A stretch of DNA of 64,000 nucleotides from Flavobacteriaceae bacterium (GTDB lineage Bacteria > Bacteroidota > Bacteroidia > Flavobacteriales > Flavobacteriaceae). Below the pieces are notes generated by a model, which ran no database searches, had not been told where the DNA came from, and saw only the letters and a list, made by a program, of their open reading frames with translations. Location of the stretch: assembly GCA_022425945.1 (NCBI GenBank), contig JAKMEK010000092.1:1-64000 (forward strand), in the 5' to 3' direction. The position numbers were made by a program, and so were the translations under genes. Positions 1-9,311 of this stretch are shown in pieces (position 1 is the stretch's first letter; each line of letters opens with the position of its first letter).

Positions 1-1245
1 AGCACCTTTTTGGCCGCACTTTTACTTGCTCTTATGGTAGCTTGCACCCCACCAGTTTATGAGCCGCCGACACAAATGGAAGAGGCACAAAATCCGAATT
101 GGGAAAACATTGGAAACATTAATGCAAGCTTTATTTCTACCTCCCGATCGTTCGGAGTGTCTACCAATTCTGGTTCACCAACCTTTGATGTTAGTTTTAT
201 TGCAACTGCTAGCAATATAGATAGTCTAGCTTGGTCCTTTCCGGGAGGGATAACGAATGACTCTATTAGTGAGGTGACCGAAACAGTTTCTTACCAAGCC
301 TATGGCCGATATGATGTAGGCTTGAAGGTATTTAATACGGAAAATGAAGATACTAGTTATTTCGAAAATTTTGTTGACTTGTATTACCAGGATAATTTAT
401 TGTTTTCAGGTTCTGATGCTACCTCTTGGACTGTCAGTGGAACAGCAGCTGGGAATACCGTTTTTACACATCCACTAGATGAAAGTGGGGTTGCTTACGA
501 CAATTGGGCGATGCTTTCGTATGAAATAGGACAAATGATTGAAGCATATAAGAATTTCTCTGATTTTCCTACAAACGATCTTGTACTCGAATTTGATTAT
601 AAGCTAGAGCGTGTACCTGCAGTTTATGTTAACAATACTGTTTTGTCTGGAACTTCTCCTGTTCCTGCTGTTTATGTAACCCCAGCAGAAACAAGCGTTA
701 TTTCGAATACCCGTATAGAGTCGCCCTATACTTATCCTGGAAAAAAACGCCTTTCAATCGAATATAACAATATCTCAATTTGGTCAACGTCTCGTGTTGA
801 CACTGAGTTTTATGAACACGTGCGCTTGAATTTACCTTCTCTCTCTTCATTTAACATTACGCTATTAAGGGAGCCATTATCGATGACAACAAAATCGATT
901 CCCTTTCAACGAGATGCTCAATCGATGACATCAAGTTTAACAGCAGGTACAGCTACATTGTCTACTACACTCAATCCTTCGGGAGATGCAGATAATGACG
1001 GTTATAGCAATATGGCGGATGCTTTTCCAAATAATCCATCGGAGTACTTAGATACCGATGCAGATGGTTATGGAAATGGAATAGACAACGATGATGATGG
1101 AGATGGTTATTTGGATGCTACAGAAGCATCTAATGGATCAGATCCCCTCGATCCTTTCTCTGTGCCAAACTATACGGTTGAGCATGTACAATATCCTTAT
1201 AATTTAAACATAAGGAACATGACCATTAAAATGAAAAACGACTAA
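1..1245 (+). CDS. Secreted lipoprotein with PKD-like domain and thrombospondin type-3-like Asp-rich repeats (5' end truncated by window)
   Basis: The open frame continues to base 1 (S-T-F-L-A-A-L-L-L-A-L-M-V-A-C), so the TTG at 10 is probably not the true start. Lipobox-like LMVAC; PKD-like core (FDVSFIATAS...WSFPGG); C-terminal DADNDGYSNMADAFPNNPSEYLDTDADGYGNGIDNDDDGDGYLD repeats. Confidence 0.7.
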   Translation, partial: STFLAALLLALMVACTPPVYEPPTQMEEAQNPNWENIGNINASFISTSRSFGVSTNSGSPTFDVSFIATASNIDSLAWSFPGGITNDSISEVTETVSYQAYGRYDVGLKVFNTENEDTSYFENFVDLYYQDNLLFSGSDATSWTVSGTAAGNTVFTHPLDESGVAYDNWAMLSYEIGQMIEAYKNFSDFPTNDLVLEFDYKLERVPAVYVNNTVLSGTSPVPAVYVTPAETSVISNTRIESPYTYPGKKRLSIEYNNISIWSTSRVDTEFYEHVRLNLPSLSSFNITLLREPLSMTTKSIPFQRDAQSMTSSLTAGTATLSTTLNPSGDADNDGYSNMADAFPNNPSEYLDTDADGYGNGIDNDDDGDGYLDATEASNGSDPLDPFSVPNYTVEHVQYPYNLNIRNMTIKMKND

Positions 1246-2618
1246 ACGCTGATAATTCTCTCAGGGTTTAGAATGTTTTTTGGGTCGAGTGCTCTTTTTA
1301 AGGTGCGCATCAAATTAATTTCATTTTCGGTTCTAGAGGTAAAAAGATATTTCTTTTTGTCTAGCCCAATACCGTGTTCGGCTGAAAGAGATCCTTTATT
1401 TCTTTGTAGGCAGCCGTAAATGATTGCATTGATTGCGTCAATTATTTCAGGTGAATTTTCCTTTTTCCCAATAATGAAATGTATGTTCCCGTCGGCTACA
1501 TGACCAAAAGGGAAAATCTTTTTGACAAAGTCGAGTTGCTCTAGCGCTTCGATGGCTCTGTCTATTTCCTTTCCAATGACAGGTATGGGTAAGCTGATGT
1601 CAAAATGTTGATCGTATTGAGCCAAGTCGGCTAAGACAGAAACATCTTCTCGAATTTTCCAAATGCTCTGTAATTCTCGCTCACTTTGTGCTAAAACACC
1701 ATCTCCAATGAGTTCTTTTTCATATGCCTGAGCAATGAGCTCTTCCAAACGGTTGAAGTCTGAAGTTGAATCTCCCCCTAAGCTTTCAATGAACACATAG
1801 TAGGGGAAATTGGTAGGGATTGGTGCTGTAAAATCAACAGCAGACGTCATGGCTTTGTAGGTGCGCTTCCACATTAATTCAAAACCTGAAAGTGTACCCG
1901 CGAGGCCTTTTTCCATGAATTTGAGCAGAGCAATTACGTTTTCATAATTGTTTACTCCTACAATGGCAGAAGAGCGACTTTGCGGTTTTTCCTGCAAACG
2001 AAAAACAACCTTAGTTACGATGCCAAGCGTACCTTCGGCACCAATGAACAGCTGTTTTAGGTCGTAGCCAGAATTGTCTTTAATTATTTTCTTCAAAGAA
2101 GAAATAATCGTTCCATCGGGCAATACCGCCTCTAGTCCAAGGACCATTTGTCTGGTCATGCCATAACGAAAAACACGTAAACCACCGGCATTGGTAGATA
2201 CCACTCCACCGACCTGGGCTGATCCTTTTGCCCCAAAACTGAGCGGAAGAAAAAGATTTTTTTCGTTCGCAGCATCGATTGCATTTTCAAGGATGACTCC
2301 CGCTTCCACAGTTATCGTTCTACTCTTCTCGTCGATTTCTTCAATCTGATTCATTTTCTCCAAGGAAATAACCAATTGCTTCGCTTGGCTTTGAGTTCCT
2401 CCCACCAAATTAGTAACGCCACCGTGGACAACTACTTCCTGATTGTGTTTGTTGCAGAGGTGCATAATGGCTGCTACTTCTTTTGTGCTTTTGGGGAAAA
2501 CAACGGCTAATGCAGTCAAGGGTATGTCTGTTTTCCAAATATGGGTAAAGCGGGTTTTTTCTTTTCCCTGGGCAAGAATATTATTTTCTCCGACAATGGA
2601 TGTGAGTTCTTGAATCAT
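1242..2618 (-). CDS. FAD-binding oxidase, GlcD/D-lactate dehydrogenase-like
   Basis: 458 aa; VHGGVTNLVGGT and AQVGGVVSTNAGG FAD-binding PCMH motifs; C-terminal GHVADGNIHF ... SAEHGIG signature. Confidence 0.88.
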   Translation of the reverse strand: MIQELTSIVGENNILAQGKEKTRFTHIWKTDIPLTALAVVFPKSTKEVAAIMHLCNKHNQEVVVHGGVTNLVGGTQSQAKQLVISLEKMNQIEEIDEKSRTITVEAGVILENAIDAANEKNLFLPLSFGAKGSAQVGGVVSTNAGGLRVFRYGMTRQMVLGLEAVLPDGTIISSLKKIIKDNSGYDLKQLFIGAEGTLGIVTKVVFRLQEKPQSRSSAIVGVNNYENVIALLKFMEKGLAGTLSGFELMWKRTYKAMTSAVDFTAPIPTNFPYYVFIESLGGDSTSDFNRLEELIAQAYEKELIGDGVLAQSERELQSIWKIREDVSVLADLAQYDQHFDISLPIPVIGKEIDRAIEALEQLDFVKKIFPFGHVADGNIHFIIGKKENSPEIIDAINAIIYGCLQRNKGSLSAEHGIGLDKKKYLFTSRTENEINLMRTLKRALDPKNILNPERIISV

Positions 2619-2649
2619 TATGCGTTTTCAGTACATCAAATGTAGCGAA

Positions 2650-3756
2650 TCAAATGGCGTTTTCATATAACGGAAGCCCAAAAGTGTTGGCCACTGCCGC
2701 ATGTACAATCTTCCCATCATATATCGACAAGCCCTGATTAAGTGACGCATTGTTTGCACACCCCTCTCTCCAGCCTTGATTGGCTAAAAGCTGAACGAAA
2801 GGGAGTGTGGTGTTGTTGAGTGCATTGGTAGCGGTCATGGGCACTGCACCAGGAATATTGGCCACACAGTAATGAACAACACCGTCGACCACATAGGTAG
2901 GGTCTTCATGGGTTGTAGGTTGACAGCTTTCAAAGCAACCACCTTGATCAACAGCTACATCGACCAGTACTGTTCCACGCTCCATATTTTGGAGCATTTT
3001 ACGGCTAATAATATTCGGCGCTTTGGCTCCGGGAATAAGAACAGCACCAATGATTAGATCACTGTCGCTTATATTTTTTGCAATACTTTCTTGAGATGAG
3101 TAAAGTGGTGTCACATTTGGAGGGAGTATTTCACTCAGATAGCGAAGTCGATCCAAGTTAATGTCCAGTAAAAGTACCTGTGCGCCGAGTCCTGCAGCCA
3201 TTTTTGCAGCTTCTGTCCCAACGACACCAGCACCAATAATCATTACTTTGGCTGGGGCAGAACCCGGAACTCCCCCCAAAAGCTGCCCTTTTCCTCCTTG
3301 GGGTTTTTCTAGGTATTTTGCTCCTTGTTGAACGGACATTCTTCCGGCTACTTCAGACATGGGTGTCAGTAAAGGCAAACGACCCTGTTTGTCTTCAACC
3401 GTCTCATAGGCAATACAAATCGCTTTGCTTTTGATCATGGCTTTTGTTAGCTCTAATGAAGAAGCAAAATGGAAATAGGTAAACACAATTTGCCCAGCCC
3501 GAATCAATTCGTATTCTGAAGCCAAAGGTTCTTTTACTTTGACAATCATATCTGCTTGGGCATAAACTTCTTCTGCTGAGGCAACAATGGTTGCCCCAGC
3601 GACGATATAGTCTTCATCTGACATTCCGCTGCCCATACCAGCCCTGGTTTCCAAAAGCACACGATGTCCTTGGTTGGTGAGTGCCATTACACTAGCAGTA
3701 TTTAAACCGACACGAAATTCATTGTTCTTTATCTCTTTGGGAGTGCCTATGATCAT
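2650..3756 (-). CDS. ald: Alanine dehydrogenase
   Basis: 368 aa; MIIGTPKEIKNNEFRVGL N-terminus, VMIIGAGVVGTEAAKMAAGLGAQV NAD fold, NIPGAVPMTATNALNN signature. Confidence 0.93.
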   Translation of the reverse strand: MIIGTPKEIKNNEFRVGLNTASVMALTNQGHRVLLETRAGMGSGMSDEDYIVAGATIVASAEEVYAQADMIVKVKEPLASEYELIRAGQIVFTYFHFASSLELTKAMIKSKAICIAYETVEDKQGRLPLLTPMSEVAGRMSVQQGAKYLEKPQGGKGQLLGGVPGSAPAKVMIIGAGVVGTEAAKMAAGLGAQVLLLDINLDRLRYLSEILPPNVTPLYSSQESIAKNISDSDLIIGAVLIPGAKAPNIISRKMLQNMERGTVLVDVAVDQGGCFESCQPTTHEDPTYVVDGVVHYCVANIPGAVPMTATNALNNTTLPFVQLLANQGWREGCANNASLNQGLSIYDGKIVHAAVANTFGLPLYENAI

Positions 3757-3772
3757 TTATATAATTTTTACA

Positions 3773-3780
3773 CAAAAATA
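3773..3780 (-). promoter_or_regulatory. Putative Bacteroidota -7 element (TATTTTTG) for ald
   Basis: Reverse complement of caaaaata matches TAnnTTTG, 17 nt upstream of the ald start; no clear -33 TTG. Confidence 0.4.
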
Positions 3781-4180
3781 GCAATTAATGTTATAAAAAT
3801 TACTTTTCTTTTGCGTTAGCTTATGGAAAAGCAGGGTGTGATTTTTGGATTGTCTAATGCGCTATAAATCAATTTAAAGGAAAAAATAAAGCTCGTATGA
3901 TGACTTTTTCTACCATAAAAGTTTGTGGTTGTATGCCTTCAAAATTGACTTTTAGAAAAGTGCAAGGAGTAATTTAAGTTTCAGAGATTTTCTGGAGAGT
4001 AGACTTTTTTGACTCCTGCTAATAATAGGTCAAATCACAACCACCCATTTAGACTAATGCTATGATATTGGTAAGAACGGTATTGATTTTGAAACAAATT
4101 TCGTTAAATACTTAAATCTTTAATTTACCTGATAGTTATGAGATATGTGAATGTGATGAGAAACGATTTGAAAGAGTGAA

Positions 4181-4354
4181 TTATTTTTTCTGATTTAAAA
4201 CGTCAATTTGCTTGGCTATTTCATTTGCTTCAAAGGTTTTTTGGTCGCTCTTACTTCTATTTGTTTTTGACAAATCGAATGCCTCTTTCATTAGGGCTTC
4301 GTATTTGCTTTGTAACTTTTCTACTTCCGTTTTCTTTTTAAAGATTCCAAACAT
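4181..4354 (-). CDS. Small (57 aa) protein, Lacal_2735/DUF6435-like
   Basis: Not in the ORF track (<60 aa). Manual translation: MFGIFKKKTEVEKLQSKYEALMKEAFDLSKTNRSKSDQKTFEANEIAKQIDVLNQKK*. The MFG(I/L)FKKK start and charged helical pattern are recalled as typical of this small-protein family. Confidence 0.75.
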   Translation of the reverse strand: MFGIFKKKTEVEKLQSKYEALMKEAFDLSKTNRSKSDQKTFEANEIAKQIDVLNQKK

Positions 4355-4511
4355 TTGATTTGTTATGATGAGTTATATTAACACCCTAAACTACTAAATC
4401 TCTTTGACAGCTTCTTTCTTTTCTTTCGCCAATTTTGTGTGTTGCTTGTATTGGACGTCATAGTAAAGTATGCTCCCTAGCTGTTAAAGAAGAAACTTCT
4501 GTGAAGTGAGT

Positions 4512-4958
4512 CTAAAGTATCTCAGTAATCTCACTCGTTTTTCCATTGAATGAAATCGTGTCTCCAGCTTTTTTCCCTAAGATTAAGGATCCAATGGGGC
4601 TTTGTGTGGAAATGCAATAATAATCGGTATTGTCAAGGTTGACAGCCGGAGTAGATATGGCTATGTAATAGTTGAGCTGATCTGTTTTGACGAGTGAGCC
4701 AAGTCCAGCCTTTTTGGATGTTTTATGATTTTCAAGTGGTATTAAAATGTTTAGGTCTTTCTCCGTTGCCTTTATTTGTTCTCCTAGTTTTTCTCGTTCA
4801 AGCTGTACCATTGCTCTTCCAGTCTCGTGTTTATCGCCTGCACTACTCTTGCTTTCAGATTCAAGAGCAGCTATAATCTCTAGTTTTCTTTTTTCGTACA
4901 GAACTAAGTTGTTGTTTAGGTGGTCCAAGCAATGTTGGAATAATGTCTTTTTTAGCAT
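4512..4958 (-). CDS. GreA/GreB-like transcription elongation factor family protein
   Basis: 148 aa; N-terminal coiled-coil with ESKSSAGDKHETGRAM motif, C-terminal YYCISTQSPIGSLILGKKAGDTISF resembling the GreA/B C-terminal domain (SPIGxxLLGKxxGD). Confidence 0.7.
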   Translation of the reverse strand: MLKKTLFQHCLDHLNNNLVLYEKRKLEIIAALESESKSSAGDKHETGRAMVQLEREKLGEQIKATEKDLNILIPLENHKTSKKAGLGSLVKTDQLNYYIAISTPAVNLDNTDYYCISTQSPIGSLILGKKAGDTISFNGKTSEITEIL

Positions 4959-5262
4959 AAAACGAATGTAAGTTTAGCAGAAGAACTTATTTCTATAAAG
5001 GTAGAAAAAAGTAATCAACACAAAAGATATTAACTTAGGATAGGTTAGCAAGGCTCATGTTTTTCTTATTCAACTCAGCTGATGACGCATTTAAGGGGCT
5101 AAATGTGTTGGCCATTTATTTGGTTTATACAGGTGACCTCCTTTGTAGGGCTTATACTTTATTTCTTTAAAGATGATATAATCGACAGAATTTTATAAAT
5201 TGAACTCCCTTTGGGTTTAGGAAATGTAAAATTCCCTCACACCAAATTATCTAAGTATAAAC

Positions 5263-5337
5263 GGGTGTTTAGCTCAGTTGGTTTAGAGCGCTACCTTGAC
5301 AGGGTAGAGGTCATGGGTTCGAATCCCTTAACACCCA
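5263..5337 (+). tRNA. tRNA-Val (GAC anticodon)
   Basis: Cloverleaf by hand: acceptor GGGTGTT/AACACCC, D stem GCTC/GAGC, anticodon stem CTACC/GGTAG with loop TTGACAG, T loop TTCGAAT, discriminator A. CCA not encoded. Confidence 0.95.
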
Positions 5338-5612
5338 CTTCTTAAAAATGTCTCACTTTGCAACTAAAGAGACGCCTTCATTTATCCTTTTTCCTTCTAT
5401 TATACACTGCCCTCTTTCTCCAAGCGTATCAAATTAGAAGCTAGCATCAATTTAAGGTTAAGGGAACATTATGCAAATCCCGTGAATTGCCAACTTGAAA
5501 AATAATAACGTTTTCATTCGATGGCTGAGTATTTTTTTCAGCGCTTTTTGAGCATTTTGATAAAAGTGAACTTTTGGTGAATATAGAGAAGTTAAAGTGT
5601 TTTGTGAGGCTG

Positions 5613-5620
5613 TATTTTTG
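5613..5620 (+). promoter_or_regulatory. Putative Bacteroidota -7 element (TATTTTTG) for the ankyrin-repeat gene
   Basis: TAnnTTTG match about 45 nt upstream of the ATG at 5665. Confidence 0.35.
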
Positions 5621-5664
5621 TACCGAACAAATAGAGATAATCACCCTTTAAACACCCCCCCACT

Positions 5665-6015
5665 ATGAAAGTATTTTTAATTTATTTTTTGACCGCATTT
5701 TTTTCTAGCCCAGTATCCACTTCAAAAGTTGAGGTTATAAACGCTGCCCAAGTTATTTCAGCAATTGCATCAGATGATTATTTGTTTATTGAAAATGCAT
5801 TGTCCCAAAAAAGTATTCACCCAAATCAGCTTTTTGAAGGTAAAACCATGCTCATTCATGCGGTTATATTAGATAAACCAGAAATGATCAACCTTTTGGT
5901 TCGCAAAGGAGCACAGTTGAGCTACCCGTGCAACGAAGGTCTTACTCCCATGGAATATGCAGAAAAATTTGAATCCATTTATGCCCAAGCAGAAATCATT
6001 GTGATAACCGCATAG
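5665..6015 (+). CDS. Secreted ankyrin-repeat protein
   Basis: 116 aa; signal-peptide-like N-terminus; GKTMLIHAVILDKPEMINLLVRKGAQLSYPCNEGLTPMEYAEK ankyrin pattern. Confidence 0.75.
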   Translation: MKVFLIYFLTAFFSSPVSTSKVEVINAAQVISAIASDDYLFIENALSQKSIHPNQLFEGKTMLIHAVILDKPEMINLLVRKGAQLSYPCNEGLTPMEYAEKFESIYAQAEIIVITA

Positions 6016-6052
6016 AATCTTTTATATATATACTTTGTTTGATTTTGAAATG

Positions 6053-6073
6053 CCCTTCCTCGGAAGGGTTTTT
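6053..6073 (+). terminator. Rho-independent terminator downstream of the ankyrin-repeat gene
   Basis: CCCTTC-CTCG-GAAGGG stem-loop followed by TTTTT. Confidence 0.7.
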
Positions 6074-6125
6074 CTTTTGCTTTAGTTTTGGGAAGATTTT
6101 CTATCTTGTAGGATATTCTTCATCT

Positions 6126-9100
6126 ATGAAAGCACGTTTATTTACTTTATTGATAACTTGGTCAGCGATTATTTTTGCGCAAGATTTCTCACCTTCTTAC
6201 CTAAAAAACACTGCAGCTAGAAATATTGGCCCTGGGGGCATGAGCGGCCGTATCACGACCATTGATGTGGTGAACTCTTCTCCCGATAATATCTATGTTG
6301 GAACGGCTTCTGGTGGGGTATGGAAATCAACGAGTGGAGGAATTGATTGGACGCCAATCTTTAATGATCAAAGCACAGCCTCCATTGGCGCATTGGCCAT
6401 TCAGCAATCTAACCCAGATGTGATTTGGGTGGGGACAGGAGAAGGAAACCCCCGGAATAGTCTCAACGGAGGCTATGGTATTTTTAAGTCATTAGATGGT
6501 GGAAAAACATGGGTCGCTTCTGGTCTGGCTGAAACACGACATATTCATCGTATTGTCATTGATCCTACCCAGCCTAATACTGTATATGTAGCAGCAATTG
6601 GTTCACCATGGGGAGAGCATCAAGAACGCGGAATTTACAAGACCACTAACGGAGGGAAATCATGGAAAAAAATACTCTATCAAAACCCAAAAACGGGTGC
6701 AGCTGATTTGATCATGGATCCTTCCAATCCAAATAAATTAATTGCAGCCATGTGGGAACACAAGCGCGATCCTTGGTTCTTTAAGTCTGGAGGAAAGGGA
6801 AGCGGGATTTTTGTGACCCTCGATGGTGGAGCAACTTGGAAAGAAAAAACGGACGAAGATGGTCTCCCCAAAGGAGAGCTAGGGAGGATTGGTTTGGCGA
6901 TTGCCAAAAACAAGCCCAATATCATTTATGCGCTCGTCGAATCCAAAAAAAATGCACTTTATAAGTCTACCGATGGAGGAGATAAATGGAAGAAAGTAAA
7001 TGAAAAAGAAGGTATTGGAAATCGCCCTTTTTATTACTCAGATATTCGTGTTGATCCTGAAAATGAAAATCGCCTTTATTCGGTCTTTACTTATGTGAAT
7101 GTGTCCGAAGATGGTGGGAAAAACTTTTCACAGCTTATGCCGGCCTATGGAGTGAGTAATGGTGTGCATCCCGATCACCACGCTTGGTGGATCCATCCAG
7201 AAGATGGGGATTTTATGATCGACGGAAATGATGGTGGACTGAACATTACCCGAGATGGAGGAAAATCTTGGCGTTTTGTGGGGAATATTCCTGTCGCACA
7301 GTTTTATCATATAAGTGTTGACAATGAGACACCTTACAACGTTTATGGAGGAATGCAAGACAATGGTTCTTGGAGGGGCCCAGCCTATGTATGGCGTGTT
7401 CAAGGCATTCGAAATTCTTACTGGCAGGAAATTGCCTTTGGTGATGGTTTTGATGTCGTTCCAGACAAAGACAATTCGCGTTATGGCTATGCAATGAGTC
7501 AGCAAGGCTTTGTGTCGCGTTACGATTGGAAAACGGGAAATAATTATCTCGTTCGTCCAACTCATCCAGAAGCAGATACACGTTTGCGCTTCAATTGGAA
7601 TGCAGCAATCGGACAGGATCCTTTTGACAATAGTACGGTTTATTTTGGAAGTCAGTTTGTCCATAAAAGCACAGATAAAGGCTTAACATGGAAAGTTATT
7701 TCACCCGATCTAACGACCAATGATCCAGCGAAATTGAAACAAAGCGAGAGTGGGGGACTTACCTTAGATGCGACTGGTGCAGAAAATCATTGTACCCTCT
7801 TGGTAATTGAGCCTTCTCCCTTGGAGAAAGATATGTTATGGGCTGCATCTGATGACGGTCGAGTTCACTTTACCCAAAATGGGGGAGCATCGTGGAATGA
7901 AGTCACCAAAAACCTAAAGGGATTACCGGCCGGTAGCTGGATTACACAAATCAAAGCCTCCAACAAAAACAAAGGAGAGGCATTGTTGGTAGCCAATGAC
8001 TACCGTCGTTATAACTACACTCCCTATGCCTACAGAACAATTAACTATGGTAAAACTTGGCAGCGAATTGTTGATCAGTCTGATGTTAAAAGCTATGCCC
8101 TGTGTATAGTAGAAGATCCAGAAACGGCCAATCTATTATTCTTAGGGACCGATGATGGTCTGTATTATTCCATAAATGCTGGTGAGAAATGGCAAAAGAT
8201 GGACCCTAAAGTATTTCCAACCGTTTCCACCAAAGATCTAGTTATCCATCCAAGAGAGCACGATTTGGTGATAGGGACTTTTGGTCGAGCTGCATGGGTT
8301 TTGGACGATATTCGTCCAATGCGTGCCATCGCTAAAGCCAATGCTTTATTGGAGAAAAAAGTACATTTATTCGAGCCACCTACGGCCTACATGGCTGCCT
8401 ATCAACAGCCAACAGGTTCTCGTTTTGGCGCAGATGCTATGTACCACGGTGAAAACAGAAAATACGGAGCAATGCTAACCTATTTTTACGCTCCAACTGA
8501 GCAAGTTAAATCGAAGAATAATAAGGCTTCAGACGATAAGAAGAGGATCAAGTCTGATTCCTTGCAATTGCAGATTTTTGATGGAGATCGCTTGATTCGA
8601 ACATTGAAGCGTAAAGCACCCAAGGAGAAAGGACTTCATCGCTGGTATTGGAACATGGATGAAAAAGGAGTAAGTCGTCCAAGTAGAAAAATCCGAAAGT
8701 CCAAAAGAGAACCCTCTGGAGTCGGGGTCAAACCAGGTCTATACCGTGCTGAACTAAGTATGGGGGAGGAATCTAATACCGTTACCATTGAAGTGAAGCC
8801 AGATCCCAGACTGAAGGTCTCACAAGCGGGAATTGACCAACAATACGCTGCCTCAAAACTTTTGGAGGGCTATATGGATACAGCTGCAAAAGCAGTAAAA
8901 CAATTGGTTATTTCAAAGGGTATTTTGAGCAGTTATCAAAAGAGAATTAAGGAAAAGGATTCAATCAAGTACAAAAATCTATTGAAGAAATGCAAGGAGG
9001 TATCCAAAGAGATGGATGCTCTAATTGCCCTCTTTTTGGGAAAGGAAGATAAACGTCAAGGAATTGTTCGTAATCCTGAAAGCACGGTGATGACCCGTAT

Positions 9101-9311
9101 ATCTGGGGCACGACGTTATGTAGCTAGTCGTCCACAAGGCATAACTTCAACCGAAGAAACCTTGATGATGCATGCTGAAAACGAAACCAAAAATGCGTTG
9201 GCTAAAGTGAATGCCTTTTACAAAGAAACATGGGAAACTGTTCAAGCAGAAATTGAAGGATTATCGCTTTCCAGTTTTAAGCCCATCGATTATTTTGAAT
9301 TAAAAGAATAA
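6126..9311 (+). CDS. Secreted BNR/VPS10 (sortilin-like) beta-propeller protein, glycosyl hydrolase-like
   Basis: Start re-set from 6039 to 6126 (MKARLFTLLITWSAIIFAQ signal peptide; a terminator lies in the upstream extension). About 11 Asp-box-like repeats (STSGGIDW, SLDGGKTW, TTNGGKSW, TLDGGATW, STDGGDKW, TRDGGKSW, STDKGLTW, TQNGGASW, etc.). Confidence 0.88.
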   Translation: MKARLFTLLITWSAIIFAQDFSPSYLKNTAARNIGPGGMSGRITTIDVVNSSPDNIYVGTASGGVWKSTSGGIDWTPIFNDQSTASIGALAIQQSNPDVIWVGTGEGNPRNSLNGGYGIFKSLDGGKTWVASGLAETRHIHRIVIDPTQPNTVYVAAIGSPWGEHQERGIYKTTNGGKSWKKILYQNPKTGAADLIMDPSNPNKLIAAMWEHKRDPWFFKSGGKGSGIFVTLDGGATWKEKTDEDGLPKGELGRIGLAIAKNKPNIIYALVESKKNALYKSTDGGDKWKKVNEKEGIGNRPFYYSDIRVDPENENRLYSVFTYVNVSEDGGKNFSQLMPAYGVSNGVHPDHHAWWIHPEDGDFMIDGNDGGLNITRDGGKSWRFVGNIPVAQFYHISVDNETPYNVYGGMQDNGSWRGPAYVWRVQGIRNSYWQEIAFGDGFDVVPDKDNSRYGYAMSQQGFVSRYDWKTGNNYLVRPTHPEADTRLRFNWNAAIGQDPFDNSTVYFGSQFVHKSTDKGLTWKVISPDLTTNDPAKLKQSESGGLTLDATGAENHCTLLVIEPSPLEKDMLWAASDDGRVHFTQNGGASWNEVTKNLKGLPAGSWITQIKASNKNKGEALLVANDYRRYNYTPYAYRTINYGKTWQRIVDQSDVKSYALCIVEDPETANLLFLGTDDGLYYSINAGEKWQKMDPKVFPTVSTKDLVIHPREHDLVIGTFGRAAWVLDDIRPMRAIAKANALLEKKVHLFEPPTAYMAAYQQPTGSRFGADAMYHGENRKYGAMLTYFYAPTEQVKSKNNKASDDKKRIKSDSLQLQIFDGDRLIRTLKRKAPKEKGLHRWYWNMDEKGVSRPSRKIRKSKREPSGVGVKPGLYRAELSMGEESNTVTIEVKPDPRLKVSQAGIDQQYAASKLLEGYMDTAAKAVKQLVISKGILSSYQKRIKEKDSIKYKNLLKKCKEVSKEMDALIALFLGKEDKRQGIVRNPESTVMTRISGARRYVASRPQGITSTEETLMMHAENETKNALAKVNAFYKETWETVQAEIEGLSLSSFKPIDYFELKE

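Noticed and set aside
5447-5644. 65-aa minus-strand ORF upstream of the ankyrin gene
   Set aside because: AT-rich, overlaps the putative promoter of the ankyrin gene, no recognisable features.
6039-6125. N-terminal extension of the BNR protein in the ORF track
   Set aside because: Contains a terminator hairpin; the real signal peptide starts at 6126.
7128-7664. 178-aa antisense ORF (and overlapping 7246-7581) inside the BNR-repeat gene
   Set aside because: Lies fully antisense to a strongly supported CDS, has no recognisable domain, and is explained by the codon bias of the sense gene.
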